From contig NZ_JACHDO010000001.1 in NCBI RefSeq assembly GCF_014201115.1, positions 5,704,001-5,768,000 of the forward strand: 64,000 nucleotides of DNA, given 5' to 3'. Made by a program: the position numbers and the translations under genes. Shown in pieces: positions 25,290-34,635 of this stretch. Every line of letters begins with the position of its first letter. Positions within the stretch are counted from its first letter, which is position 1. Under the pieces are notes generated by a model that saw nothing but the letters and a program-made list of their open reading frames with translations, was not told where the DNA came from and did no database searches. Source of the DNA: Nocardiopsis metallicus (GTDB taxonomy: Bacteria; Actinomycetota; Actinomycetes; Streptosporangiales; Streptosporangiaceae).

Positions 25290-25347
25290 ACTAGAACCCA
25301 AGTCGGACCTGGGGGCCTCTCGGCTCGCGTGTGCTCGGTTCCCGGGC

Positions 25348-25671
25348 CTACAGGAACTCGGCGAGCTCCTGCTCCAGGAGACGCTTCGGCTTGGCGCCGA
25401 TGATCTGCTTGACGACCTCGCCGTCCTTGTACACGTTCATGGTCGGCAGCGACATGACGTTGTACGCGCGGGGGGTTTCGGGGTTCTGGTCGGTGTTGAT
25501 CTTGACGACATCGATCTTGTCGCCGTGCTCCTCGGCGAGCTTGTCCAGGACCGGGGCCATCTGCTTGCAGGGGCCGCACCAGTCGGCCCAGAAGTCCACC
25601 AGGACCGGCTTGCTGTTGTCGAGGACGTCCGCCTTGAAGGTGGCGTCGGTGGCGTTCTTGACGGTGGGCAC
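25348..25671 (-). CDS. trxA: Thioredoxin
   Basis: A 107-aa thioredoxin from GTG 25671. The active site is WADWCGPCK (C32, C35) and the cis-Pro loop is SLPTMNVYKDGE. It is a cytoplasmic dithiol reductant recycled by the neighbouring thioredoxin reductase, 72 bases upstream in the same orientation. It matches trxC near the origin of mycobacteria. Confidence 0.96.
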   Translation of the reverse strand: MPTVKNATDATFKADVLDNSKPVLVDFWADWCGPCKQMAPVLDKLAEEHGDKIDVVKINTDQNPETPRAYNVMSLPTMNVYKDGEVVKQIIGAKPKRLLEQELAEFL

Positions 25672-25743
25672 TGCTTGGTTCTCCTTGGTTCGACGAAACC
25701 GGATGGAAGGTGCGGGGGAGGCTGGTCCGCTGCCCGAGGGGCG

Positions 25744-26676
25744 TTAGTTGCCCATCTCGGCCAGGAAGCGCTCGGCGTCCAACGCGGCCGAGCACCCGGT
25801 GCCCGCGGCGGTGATCGCCTGGCGGTACTGGTGGTCGACCACGTCGCCCGCGGCGAAGACGCCCTCGAGGTTGGTCCGCGTGGACGGGGCGTCCACCTTC
25901 ACGTAACCCTCCTCGTCGAGCTCGATCTGCTTCTGGAAGAGCTCCACGCGCGGGTCGTGGCCGATCGCGACGAACAGACCGGTCACGTCCAGGGTGCTGG
26001 TCTCGTTGGTCTTGTTGTTGATCAGCTTGAGCCCGCTGACGCGGTCCTCTCCGAGGACCTCGGTGATCTCGGTGTCCCAGAGGAAGGTGATCTTGTCGTT
26101 GGCGAAGGCGCGCTCGGCCATGATCTTGCTGGCGCGCAGCTCGTCACGGCGGTGGATGACCGTCACCGACTTGGCGAAGCGGGTGAGGAAGAGGGCCTCC
26201 TCCATGGCGGTGTCGCCGCCGCCCGCAACCGCGATGTCCTGGTCGCGGAAGAAGAAGCCGTCGCAGGTGGCGCACCAGGAGGTGCCCCGGCCGGACAGTT
26301 CCTTCTCGCCGGGGACGCCCAGCTCGCGGTAGCCGGAGCCGGTGGCCAGGATGACGGTGTGCGCGAGGAAGGTCTCACCGCCCGCGGTGACCTCCTTGAC
26401 CGGCTTGGTCAAGTCCACGTCGGTGACGTCCTCGGGGACCAGCTCGGCGCCGAAGCGCTCCGCCTGCTTGCGCAGGTTGTCCATGAGGTCCGGGCCCATG
26501 ATCCCGTCCGGGAAGCCGGGGAAGTTCTCGACGTCGGTGGTGTTCATGAGCGCACCACCGGCCGTGATGGACCCCTCGAACACCAGCGGGCGCAGTTCCG
26601 CGCGCGCGGCGTACACGGCGGCGGTGTAACCCGCCGGTCCGGAACCGATGATGATGACATTGCGGACGTCACTCAC
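25744..26676 (-). CDS. trxB: Thioredoxin reductase
   Basis: A 310-aa flavoprotein from GTG 26676 that passes electrons from NADPH to thioredoxin. FAD motif GSGPAGYTAAVYAARA is near residue 11. The redox pair CATC (C135, C138) sits in GTSWCATCDGFFF. The NADPH motif VAGGGDTAMEEALFL follows, and FAAGDVVDHQYRQAITAAGTGC closes the FAD site. It forms an operon with trxA. Its place beside the sigM/anti-sigM locus is conserved in actinobacteria. Confidence 0.96.
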   Translation of the reverse strand: MSDVRNVIIIGSGPAGYTAAVYAARAELRPLVFEGSITAGGALMNTTDVENFPGFPDGIMGPDLMDNLRKQAERFGAELVPEDVTDVDLTKPVKEVTAGGETFLAHTVILATGSGYRELGVPGEKELSGRGTSWCATCDGFFFRDQDIAVAGGGDTAMEEALFLTRFAKSVTVIHRRDELRASKIMAERAFANDKITFLWDTEITEVLGEDRVSGLKLINNKTNETSTLDVTGLFVAIGHDPRVELFQKQIELDEEGYVKVDAPSTRTNLEGVFAAGDVVDHQYRQAITAAGTGCSAALDAERFLAEMGN

Positions 26677-26809
26677 GCTCTAGGCCCTTCACACAGTCGC
26701 TGCCCGGCCACGATGGCGTGACAGGGGAAGATGGTTAGCACAACCGATGGTAGGCGCACCCCATTCCCGCCCTGACATCCGCCCAGCGTACGGGGGCGGG
26801 GTATAGATC

Positions 26810-27229
26810 TCAGCCCCGTTTCGGACCTCGGCCCAGGGCCGCTCGGACCGCCAGGGCCAGGCCTCCGGAGACGGCCCCCCAGAGCGCGTTGGTGAGGAGT
26901 ACCGACACCACCGCGAACGGGTTGGTGATCGGCCCCTGGAGCTCTCCGAGGAGGAACGGGGACAGCGCCGCGCTCACCACGATCGTGAGCACCCCGTAGG
27001 CCACCCCGGTGCAGACCAGGGTGAGGAACGGGCGGGGGACCCGGGCCACGACCACGGCCGCGACCCAGGCCGCGGTGATGAGTACGGTCGCCCCCAGCTG
27101 AGCCCAGGGCGAGCCGATCGCCTCGGAGACCCCGGTGGCGCTCATCAGGGGCCGCAACAGGGCGAGGGCGCCGAGTGCGAGCACCAGCGACCACGGGATG
27201 CCGCTCAGGGTGTTCTGCTGCCGGTCCAT
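26810..27229 (-). CDS. Small membrane protein, unknown family
   Basis: A 139-aa protein from ATG 27229, preceded by GGAGGGGGA. It has four likely membrane segments: IPWSLVLALGALALLRPLM, LGATVLITAAWVAAVVVARV, FLTLVCTGVAYGVLTIVVSAAL and VSVLLTNALWGAVSGGLALAV. The C-terminus is short and basic. I do not recognise the family and see no catalytic motif. It lies between trxB and a divergent two-component pair; the HK gene starts 160 bases away on the other strand. Confidence 0.75.
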   Translation of the reverse strand: MDRQQNTLSGIPWSLVLALGALALLRPLMSATGVSEAIGSPWAQLGATVLITAAWVAAVVVARVPRPFLTLVCTGVAYGVLTIVVSAALSPFLLGELQGPITNPFAVVSVLLTNALWGAVSGGLALAVRAALGRGPKRG

Positions 27230-27389
27230 GACTGGTCCCCCTCCTGCTTCGCTGCTGTCCCTTCGGACGTTACGGAGGACACCGGCCCCGGGGCGTCCGC
27301 CACCGCTCCCTCTCCGGTACGTCCAAACGCGTAGCCGGGCGCGCGCGGGAGAGCGGGTGCCCGCGGGGCGCGCTCCGTAGAATCGCCGC

Positions 27390-28604
27390 ATGCCCGACCA
27401 CTCAGGCTCCCGCGATCGTTCTGGCCGCCAGGCCGTCATCATCGACGCGCTGCTGGGGTTCGCCGTCTTCGCCGTCGTGGCGATCGCGATCGGCGCGGAC
27501 ATCGGCGGCGGTGCCCCCCACCCCGCGGTGGCGTACGGGTTCGCGGCGGCCCTCGGCCTGCTCATGCTGGTTCGGCGCAGGTGGCCCATGACCGTTCTCC
27601 TGGTCACTTCGCTGCTCCTGATCACCTACTACGTCGTGGACCTCCCCGTCATCGGCCTTGCGGTCCCCATGGCGGCAGCCCTGTACTCGGCAGCCTCCTT
27701 CGGCCGTACTTCGTGGACGGTGGGAGCGGCGGTGGCACTGGTGCTCGTCTCCACATCGAGCAGGGCGCTGGAGGGCCAGGACCTCGCCTTCCTCCTCGGA
27801 TACGAACTGGCGTCGACGGCAGCGATCATGGGGGCGGCGATCGCCCTCGGGGACGGGGCGAAGCAGCGCCGGGAGGGCGCCCGCCAACGCGAGCGCATCG
27901 CGGAACTGGACCGCCAGGCCCGGGAAGCGGAGTCGGCTGAACGCCTGGCCCGCGAACGCGCCCGGATCGCCCGGGACCTGCATGACGCGGTCGGCCACCA
28001 CCTGTCGGTCGTGTCCCTGCACACCGCGGTGGCCGGGGAAGCCCTGGAGGAGGGCGCGGTGGACTTGTCCGCGGCCCGCACGGAGCTGGAGCACGTCGCC
28101 CAGGCCGCCCGGGAAGGGTTGCGCGATCTGCGCTCGACGGTGCGCGCGCTGCGCGGCTCCGGGAGCGGGGGAGGGGCCGACGGAGGAGTGGAACAGGTCG
28201 CAGGCCTGGCCCACCTGGCGGAGCTGGTGGCCTCGGTTCGGGCCGCGGGGCTGGCCGTCGAGGTGAGGGGGAACGCCGCCGGGGAGGGAACCCTGGTGCC
28301 GCCGGGGCTGCCAGGGCTGGTCGACGCGACCGCGTACCGCGTGGTCCAGGAGGCCCTCACCAACACCATCCGGCATGCGCGGGCCCGCTGCGCCGCAGTG
28401 CTGATCGAACGAACGGAGGACGCGCTCGAGGTGACGGTCACCGATGACGGGACGGCCGCCCCCGCCGATGAACACGGCAAGGGCATGGGACTGGCCGGGA
28501 TGCGGGAGAGGGTACGGATGGTGGAGGGAACACTGCAGGCGGGAGCCGCCCCCGGCGGCGGGTTCCGCGTGCGCGCCCGGATCCCCCTCGGAGGTGACGC
28601 GTGA
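27390..28604 (+). CDS. NarL-type sensor histidine kinase
   Basis: A 404-aa kinase from ATG 27390. Four to five membrane segments fill residues 15-155. The HisKA_3 dimerisation helix has the phospho-acceptor H198 in RIARDLHDAVGHHLSVV. The HATPase_c domain has the N-box EALTNTIRHARA and G-boxes DDGTAAP and GMGLAGMRERV. The sensor part is membrane-embedded with no large extracellular loop, so it may sense membrane or intracellular cues. Its stop overlaps the regulator start (GTGA). It interrupts the conserved trxB/anti-sigM neighbourhood. Confidence 0.9.
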   Translation: MPDHSGSRDRSGRQAVIIDALLGFAVFAVVAIAIGADIGGGAPHPAVAYGFAAALGLLMLVRRRWPMTVLLVTSLLLITYYVVDLPVIGLAVPMAAALYSAASFGRTSWTVGAAVALVLVSTSSRALEGQDLAFLLGYELASTAAIMGAAIALGDGAKQRREGARQRERIAELDRQAREAESAERLARERARIARDLHDAVGHHLSVVSLHTAVAGEALEEGAVDLSAARTELEHVAQAAREGLRDLRSTVRALRGSGSGGGADGGVEQVAGLAHLAELVASVRAAGLAVEVRGNAAGEGTLVPPGLPGLVDATAYRVVQEALTNTIRHARARCAAVLIERTEDALEVTVTDDGTAAPADEHGKGMGLAGMRERVRMVEGTLQAGAAPGGGFRVRARIPLGGDA

Positions 28605-29281
28605 GGAGGGTCCTGCTCGTGGACGACCAGGAGCTCGTGCGCGCCGGGGTCCGTTCGCTGCTGGAACGGGACGGCGACATCGAGGTGGTGGCCGAGGCCG
28701 CCGACGGCCGCCAGGCGTTGGCGCAAATCGACCGCTTCCGACCGGAGGTGGTCCTGCTCGACCTCCAGATGCCCGCGGTGGACGGCCTCGACGTCCTGCA
28801 AGAACTGGAACGTCGACGTGTCGACACGTCGGGGCGCCGACATGTCGACACCCGGGTCGTCGTCCTCACCACCTTCGGCGAGGACGACAACGTGTTCGCC
28901 GCGCTGCGCCTGGGCGCGGCCGGGTTCCTGCTCAAGGACGCCAAACCCCGCGAGCTCAGGGAGGCGGTCCGCACGGTCGCGGCCGGGGACGCCCTGCTCT
29001 CACCCGGGGTGACCCGGAGCGTGATCGAACGCCTGGCCGCCACCGCGCTCCCGCCCGGGGCCGCCGCCCGCCTGGACGTCCTGACCGATCGTGAACGCGA
29101 GGTCCTCGCCCTGGTCGGCCGCGGGATGTCCAACCAGGAGATCGGCGGGCACCTTCACCTGAGCCCGGCCACAGCCCGTACCCATGTGGGCCGCCTGCTC
29201 GCCAAACTCGACGTCCGTGACCGCGTGGGCCTGGTGGTGCTGGCTTATGAGACAGGGTTGGTCCGCCCGGGAAACGGTTGA
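28601..29281 (+). CDS. LuxR/NarL-family response regulator
   Basis: A 226-aa regulator from GTG 28601, partner of the kinase just upstream. The receiver domain has acidic residues VDDQE at 8-11, the phospho-Asp D54 in VVLLDLQMP, and the switch Thr/Lys in VVLTTF and FLLKDA. The GerE HTH is LTDREREVLALVGRGMSNQEIGGHLHLSPATARTHVGRLLAKL. Between LQELERR and RVVVLTTF there is an extra run of about 12 residues, encoded by two palindromes (28814-28831 and 28838-28847). Confidence 0.9.
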   Translation: MRRVLLVDDQELVRAGVRSLLERDGDIEVVAEAADGRQALAQIDRFRPEVVLLDLQMPAVDGLDVLQELERRRVDTSGRRHVDTRVVVLTTFGEDDNVFAALRLGAAGFLLKDAKPRELREAVRTVAAGDALLSPGVTRSVIERLAATALPPGAAARLDVLTDREREVLALVGRGMSNQEIGGHLHLSPATARTHVGRLLAKLDVRDRVGLVVLAYETGLVRPGNG

Positions 29282-29292
29282 GAGCAGACCCG

Positions 29293-30204
29293 TTACAGCG
29301 GTTGCTCGGCGAGGATCCCGGAGTCGAAGCTGCTGCCCCGGGAGCACTGGCCGGGGTCGAGCACGACAGCGGAGGCGCCTTCGGTGTCCCGGGTGAACAG
29401 GACCCACGCGCGCTCGGCGCCGTCGCCGGAGTCGAAGTGCGCGTCGTCGACCAGGGTGACCCGGACGCCGTTGGCCTCCTCGAAGCGGGTGACGCACTCC
29501 TGTGCGCCGGCAGGCAGGCCCTTCACGGCCTGGGCGCCCATGTCCTCCTCGGCCCCCTCGCTCTCCGTGGGCCCGGCTTCTGCCGCGGCCAGGACGCCGG
29601 CTGCCTGGGCGCCGAGCCCCTCCTCGGTGTAGACCGTGCCGCTGGCCACCGACTCGGCGGAGTAGGACTGGGCGGTGTCGGGGGCGACCTCCGGTTCGGC
29701 GTCCTCGTCCATCAGCGGTGAGGCGATGCCGCTCTCCTGCTGGCCGCCCATCACCCCGCTGATGATCGCGGCACCGCCGCCGACCACGAACACGGACGCG
29801 GCGGCGACCGCCATCAGGTGCGGCAGGCCGAAGCGTCGGCGTCGGGCGGCGAGGGGAACGACCGGGGCGAGCGCGTCGTCCGCGGGTGTTCCGGGTTCGG
29901 TGCTCTCCGGACCGTGGGGTCCGGGCACGGGTGTCTCAGGCGCAGGTGCCCCAGCTGAAGAGGCGGCCGCCGAGCGTTCGTCCACGGCTTCGGAGATGCG
30001 GCCGTCGAGGAGGTCGGCGACGTCTTGCGGCAGCGCGGGTGCGGGTGCCTCGGCGAGGACACGGGTGACCCCTGAGAGCTCGTCGAGGGTGGTGGCGCAG
30101 TTCGCGCAGGTCTCGATGTGGGCGGCCACGGAGCGTTCTTCGTCGGGGGCCAGAAGGTCCTCCGCGAAGAAGGCGAGTGCCTCCACGTCTGGATGGGACG
30201 TCAC
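29293..30204 (-). CDS. Zinc-finger anti-sigma factor for SigM-like ECF sigma
   Basis: A 303-aa protein from GTG 30204, overlapping the sigma stop (GTGA) and preceded by GGAGG. The N-terminal ZAS domain has HIETCANC (H29, C33, C36), the H-x3-C-x2-C signature. A Pro/Ala/Glu linker leads to one membrane segment around residues 123-150. The extracellular part of ~150 residues ends in a small domain with two cysteines (AGAQECVTRFEE and DPGQCSRG). It should hold the sigma factor at the membrane. It equals the anti-sigma gene beside sigM in mycobacteria by position. Confidence 0.88.
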   Translation of the reverse strand: MTSHPDVEALAFFAEDLLAPDEERSVAAHIETCANCATTLDELSGVTRVLAEAPAPALPQDVADLLDGRISEAVDERSAAASSAGAPAPETPVPGPHGPESTEPGTPADDALAPVVPLAARRRRFGLPHLMAVAAASVFVVGGGAAIISGVMGGQQESGIASPLMDEDAEPEVAPDTAQSYSAESVASGTVYTEEGLGAQAAGVLAAAEAGPTESEGAEEDMGAQAVKGLPAGAQECVTRFEEANGVRVTLVDDAHFDSGDGAERAWVLFTRDTEGASAVVLDPGQCSRGSSFDSGILAEQPL

Positions 30205-30827
30205 GATGGGTTGGCACCTCCTCTCCCAGATGTGACGTCTCGGGGCGGCCCAGGGTTCCTTAGATGGGCCAGTGAGGGAAGAAGTTTGGCGCGACCTCGA
30301 GCACATCTGCTCTTGACCGTGCCCGAGGCGACCTCGAGGATCTCGGCGGCCTCGTCCACGCGGTAGCCGAGCATGTCCACGAGGGTCAACGCCATGCGCT
30401 GGTCCAGCGGCAGGAGCTCCAGGGCGGCGTGCACGTCCAGGCGGGCCTCGGTCTGCGCCGCGTGGTCGTGGCCGCCCCCTGAACGGCTCAGGCGTTCGTT
30501 GGAGATGACGTCGAGGGTCTCGTCCTCGGTCGGGGTGGCCGGGCGCACCTTGCGCCGTCTGAGGCGGTCGTGGCAGGCGTTGACCACGATGCGGTGCAGC
30601 CAGGTCGTGACCTGGGCGTCGCCCCGGAAGCGGTCGGCGGCGCGGAACGCGGACAGGAAGGCGTCCTGGAGGGCGTCCGAGGCTTCCTCCGGCTCGCCCA
30701 TCATCCGGATGGCGACAGCCCACAGGCGCTCACGGTGGCGGCGAACCAGTACCGCGAACGCCTGTTCGTCACCCTGAGCGTGTCTTGACAACAGCTCCTT
30801 GTCAGGAAGCTCCTGGGACGCGTCCAT
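30201..30827 (-). CDS. sigM: ECF sigma factor, SigM type
   Basis: A 208-aa sigma factor from ATG 30827. Region 2 reads FAVLVRRHRERLWAVAIRMM and DALQDAFLSAFRAADRFRGDAQVTTWLHRIVVNACHDRLR, including the -10 recognition helix. Region 4 reads LLPLDQRMALTLVDMLGYRVDEAAEILEVASGTVKSRCARGRAKLL. The neighbours murJ, anti-sigma, trxB and trxA match the sigM locus of mycobacteria. It probably controls envelope-stress genes; its own target promoter was not identified here. Confidence 0.9.
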   Translation of the reverse strand: MDASQELPDKELLSRHAQGDEQAFAVLVRRHRERLWAVAIRMMGEPEEASDALQDAFLSAFRAADRFRGDAQVTTWLHRIVVNACHDRLRRRKVRPATPTEDETLDVISNERLSRSGGGHDHAAQTEARLDVHAALELLPLDQRMALTLVDMLGYRVDEAAEILEVASGTVKSRCARGRAKLLPSLAHLRNPGPPRDVTSGRGGANPS

Positions 30828-30857
30828 CAGCGCTGATCACATACCCCACAACTAGAA

Positions 30858-32435
30858 CTAGGTCCCGCGTACCTCGACCTCGTTAATGGTCCCACGCCAT
30901 TCTCCGTCGTTCTCCGGGAGCTCGGTGAACCAGATCAGGACGTACCGTCCGGTCGCGCTCTCGTCGAGGGGGATGGTCTCTTCGCCGCCGACGCTGCCCG
31001 ACCACGCGGCCGGGAGGTTGGCGTCCAGGCTTTCCTGATCGCTGACCTCGTCGCTGTCCCCGACCCGGATCTCCACACCGTGAGTTCCACCGGAGAGCAG
31101 CAGGTCCACCTCGTGGACCTGCTCGCTGGACTCCAGGTCCAGCAGGAGGCCGACGCCCTCCTTCTGCATCTCCAGGGGGTCCCAGTAGCCCTGGGTCCTC
31201 CAGCTGCTGTCCGTGTCGTCGTCGAAGGCGAGGTGGGCGTTCTGGGAGTGCTCGTCACCGTCGCCGTTCGGCATCGGGTCGAAGCCCCGGGCCCCGTTGA
31301 TGTCGAAGACCGTCAACTCCGCGTCGTCCGGCTCGTCCTCGGTCGTGCTGGCGCTCGGGTCGACGGCCTCGTCCGATCCGGGGTTCATCATCGAGCCGAA
31401 CTGCCAGGCCCCGACGACGACGGCGGCGAACAGCGCCACCGCCACCGCACCGATCAGGATCCGTTTGGCCGAACCGCCCTTGTCGCGGGTGGCCCGCTGG
31501 TCCATGCGTGAGGGTGCCGGTCGGGCGCCGTTGCTCCGGGCCGGAGCCGAACCGTTGCGGCCGCCGCGCCGCTGGCTGTTGGTGGCGTCGAACTCGCCCG
31601 TGCGCCGGGAGGTGCCGGGCTCGGGCTGCTGCGAGGTCTCCGCCGGGGAGACCGGCAGCGGGATGAGCCGCGGCACCGCGGCCATGGCCGAGCAGAACTC
31701 GGCGGGGCTGGAGATGGGCGGTCCCGGCACCATCTGACCGACCAGCTGCGGCAGCGCCGCGCGGGTGGTGATGGAGGCCAGGGGTTCGCTCACGCCCTGC
31801 CGGAGCTGTCCGGGCGGGTAGGGGCCCATGGGCCCCTGCGGGGCGCCGGGCAGGCCGCTCTGCGGACCGCTGGGCCAGTAGCCGGTGAGCGCCGCGTAGA
31901 GCAGGTTGCCCAGGCCCTGGGCGTCGACCGCGCCGGGCTGGGGGACGTTGTTCCCCAGCAGCGCGGCGTCCACGCCGATACCGGTGACCTTGACCGCTCC
32001 GCCGCTGCTCCACATGAGCTTGCTGGGGGACAGGCAAAGGTGGTGGAGCCCCTGGGCGTGCGCGGCGGAGATGGCCTCGGCCGCCTCGGCGACCAGGCCC
32101 GCCGCGCGCTCGGGCTCCATCGGTCCCTGTGCCAGGAGGTCGGCGAGGGAGGAGCCGATGACCCACTCCTCGACGACGTAGGGGACGGGTGAGGTGTCGT
32201 CGGCGTCGAAGACCTGGGTGACGCGGGCGTCCGGGATACGGCTCGTGGCACGGGCCGCGCGGACCACCTCTGAGGTGCGCGGGAATCCTTCGGCGAAGGT
32301 CCATACCGCGACCGGACGCGCGAGCGTCTCGTCGGTGGCCTTCCACCGGGTCGCACCACCGGTCTCGCTCACCACGTGGTCGAGTCGGTAGCGGTTGGCC
32401 AGCTTCGCCCCGGGTTCGATCAGGAAGGTGCTCAT
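30858..32435 (-). CDS. Membrane pseudokinase with discoidin-like extracellular domain
   Basis: A 525-aa protein from ATG 32435. Residues ~10-270 have a Ser/Thr kinase fold, but the catalytic loop is HLCLSPSKLMW instead of HRDLKPxN and DFG is replaced by TGIGVD, so it should not phosphorylate. A basic linker, one membrane segment (ILIGAVAVALFAAVVVGAW) and an extracellular F5/8C-like domain (AHLAFDDDTDSSWRTQGYWDP) follow. In mycobacteria the same pieces are fused to MurJ (Rv3910), where the phosphorylated pseudokinase binds FhaA. Here it is a separate gene 246 nt after murJ. No strong RBS is seen. Confidence 0.85.
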   Translation of the reverse strand: MSTFLIEPGAKLANRYRLDHVVSETGGATRWKATDETLARPVAVWTFAEGFPRTSEVVRAARATSRIPDARVTQVFDADDTSPVPYVVEEWVIGSSLADLLAQGPMEPERAAGLVAEAAEAISAAHAQGLHHLCLSPSKLMWSSGGAVKVTGIGVDAALLGNNVPQPGAVDAQGLGNLLYAALTGYWPSGPQSGLPGAPQGPMGPYPPGQLRQGVSEPLASITTRAALPQLVGQMVPGPPISSPAEFCSAMAAVPRLIPLPVSPAETSQQPEPGTSRRTGEFDATNSQRRGGRNGSAPARSNGARPAPSRMDQRATRDKGGSAKRILIGAVAVALFAAVVVGAWQFGSMMNPGSDEAVDPSASTTEDEPDDAELTVFDINGARGFDPMPNGDGDEHSQNAHLAFDDDTDSSWRTQGYWDPLEMQKEGVGLLLDLESSEQVHEVDLLLSGGTHGVEIRVGDSDEVSDQESLDANLPAAWSGSVGGEETIPLDESATGRYVLIWFTELPENDGEWRGTINEVEVRGT

Positions 32436-32681
32436 GATGGGAGTGACGGGCGCCAGTGCCGCTGGGTCGCGTGATGCCACGGTGGGCGCACGCGAGGGGG
32501 TCGGCCCTGTCTGCTGTCCCCAGCCTCCCTTCGGGCAGCTCGGCTAAACGGTGCTCTGGCGGTAAAGCGGTGTCTGTCCATGCTAGGACGCCTGAACAGC
32601 CTCTTTGGAGGACATCGGGTACTCATTCACCTTCTGGGACGTACCAGGGTGCGACTACCCAACGTCATCCATTCCAGGTGA

Positions 32682-34562
32682 TCAGCGGCGTCGCAGCCGG
32701 GTTTTGACCAAATCGAGGAATGATGTGACTTCGGTCACATTGAGGAACTTGGCGGCAACCACGAACAGTACGGCACCGACCAGCCCTCCGGCCACCATCG
32801 ACGCGAGGGCGGGCCACAGATCCCCCGGGAGGCCGTTGAAGACGATGATCATCAGCACGCCGAACGCGGCCGCCGGGACGGTGGCCGCGTGCAACTTGAA
32901 CAGGGTCGACGCGGTCCTGCGGCCGTCCAGCCCGTTCAGCCTCTTGTGCAGCATGTACCACATGATGACCGAGCCCACGATGTAGTAGAGCCCGTACGGT
33001 ACCGGCAGCCACACCACGATGTGCTGCGGGCTGTCGGCCATGAAGTACAGCAGGCTGAGCGCGGTCACCGCGTGGGCGATCTCGGAGGGGATCGAGACCA
33101 GGGCCGGGGTACGCGTGTCACCCAGCGCGTAGAACACGCGCATCTGCAGCTGGAACAGCGTGAAGGGGATCAACATCACGCAGAAGACCATCAGGATGCG
33201 ACCGATCGCGGCCGCGTCCTCGGCACTGGTGCTGCCCTGCGCGTAGATCATCACGCAGAAGGGGACCGCGAAGACGATCATCGCCACCGAGATCGGCACG
33301 ATCAGCACCGACGACAGGCGGAAGCCGCGGGAGAAGTCGCTGCGCACCTGGTCCTTGCGCCCGGCCGCGACGTGCTCGCTCATCCGGGGCAGCAGGGCCG
33401 TGATCACCGAGACCGCGATGATCGCGTACGGCAGCTGGAACAGCATTGACGCGAACTTGTACGCCGCGATACCCGAACCCGTGTCGTAGCCGAGCTCGGC
33501 GGACATCGAACCCGCGCGCGTGGCGACGTTGGTGGAGACGAGGGCGCCCACCTGGGCGACGACGATGTAGAGCATCATCCACGAGGCCGCGCTGGCAGCC
33601 TCGCCGAGTCCGGAGCCGCGCAGGTCCAGGCGGGGGCGCCAGCGGAAGCCAGCGGCCCACAGAGCCCACAACAGCACGGCCGCCTGGACGACCTGGCCGA
33701 GCGCGGTACCCAGGCCCAGCAGGGCCAGCTCGCTCTGGGTCACGGTCTCCGGCGTGCGGCCCGGCCCGGCGATGGACAGGAACCACAGGCAGATGCCGAT
33801 GATGACGATGTTGTTCACGACCGGCGCCCACATGGGAGCGCCGAACCTGTTGCGCGCGTTCAGCATCGCGCTGGCCAGACCGCTGGCGCCGATGAAGAAG
33901 ATCTGGAGCACCAGGTACCGGGCCAGGATGACGGAGACGTCGTACTGCGCCCCGCTGAACCCGCCCGCGTAGATCCGGATGAACCACTCGGCGATCAGCA
34001 CCGACACCAGGGTCAGCACGAACAGCGCCAGCAGCATCAGGGTGACCAGGCGCTGCTCGGTCTTGTTCCCGCCGTCGGCGTCCAGCTTGCGCCGCTTGAC
34101 CAGGAACGGCACGAACACACTGGCCAACAACCCGCCGATGAGCAGGTCGTAGATCATGTACGGCACCATGCCGGCGGTCTGGTAGGCGTCACCCAGCAGC
34201 TGGGTGCCGATCGCCGCCGCCAGCACGATGGTGCGGACGAAGCCCGTGACACGGGAGGCGATCGTGCCCACCGCCATGATCGCGGTCGACTTCGCGATGT
34301 TGCCCGGACCGGTGTGGGACGAACCACCGATCTCGTCGCCGTCCTCCAGGCCCGCGCGGTCCGCGGTACCCAGGTCACCGATCTCGCTCGGGTCCCGGAC
34401 CGTCTTCAGGCCCGTCTCCGGTTCGCTCCGGGGCTCGGAACGCTCGTAGGCGTCGAGGACGTCCCCGGGCATCACCAGGTGACGTCTGGAGGAATCCTCA
34501 GGGGGTTGCTCCGGTCCGGGCTCCGGACCGTCGGCGTACTGACGGGGGTGATCGCTGGACAC
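32682..34562 (-). CDS. murJ: Lipid II flippase MurJ (MviN), copy 1
   Basis: A 626-aa protein from ATG 34562. A hydrophilic N-terminus of about 95 residues precedes 14 membrane segments of the MOP flippase fold. TM1 begins with STAIMAVGTIASRVTGFVRTIVLAAAIGT, which contains the conserved Arg residues. LGDAYQTAGMVPYMIYDLLIGG and VFVPFLVKRRK are family motifs. It flips lipid II for peptidoglycan synthesis. It lies 73 nt downstream of a second MurJ gene and next to the pseudokinase, as the two halves of mycobacterial Rv3910. Confidence 0.92.
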   Translation of the reverse strand: MSSDHPRQYADGPEPGPEQPPEDSSRRHLVMPGDVLDAYERSEPRSEPETGLKTVRDPSEIGDLGTADRAGLEDGDEIGGSSHTGPGNIAKSTAIMAVGTIASRVTGFVRTIVLAAAIGTQLLGDAYQTAGMVPYMIYDLLIGGLLASVFVPFLVKRRKLDADGGNKTEQRLVTLMLLALFVLTLVSVLIAEWFIRIYAGGFSGAQYDVSVILARYLVLQIFFIGASGLASAMLNARNRFGAPMWAPVVNNIVIIGICLWFLSIAGPGRTPETVTQSELALLGLGTALGQVVQAAVLLWALWAAGFRWRPRLDLRGSGLGEAASAASWMMLYIVVAQVGALVSTNVATRAGSMSAELGYDTGSGIAAYKFASMLFQLPYAIIAVSVITALLPRMSEHVAAGRKDQVRSDFSRGFRLSSVLIVPISVAMIVFAVPFCVMIYAQGSTSAEDAAAIGRILMVFCVMLIPFTLFQLQMRVFYALGDTRTPALVSIPSEIAHAVTALSLLYFMADSPQHIVVWLPVPYGLYYIVGSVIMWYMLHKRLNGLDGRRTASTLFKLHAATVPAAAFGVLMIIVFNGLPGDLWPALASMVAGGLVGAVLFVVAAKFLNVTEVTSFLDLVKTRLRRR

Positions 34563-34635
34563 CGTCGGGTGGTCCTTTTCTGGCTGGGACGACTACGGGA
34601 CTCCGGCGGGGCGGGGCCGGAGGGGGTCACGGCAT

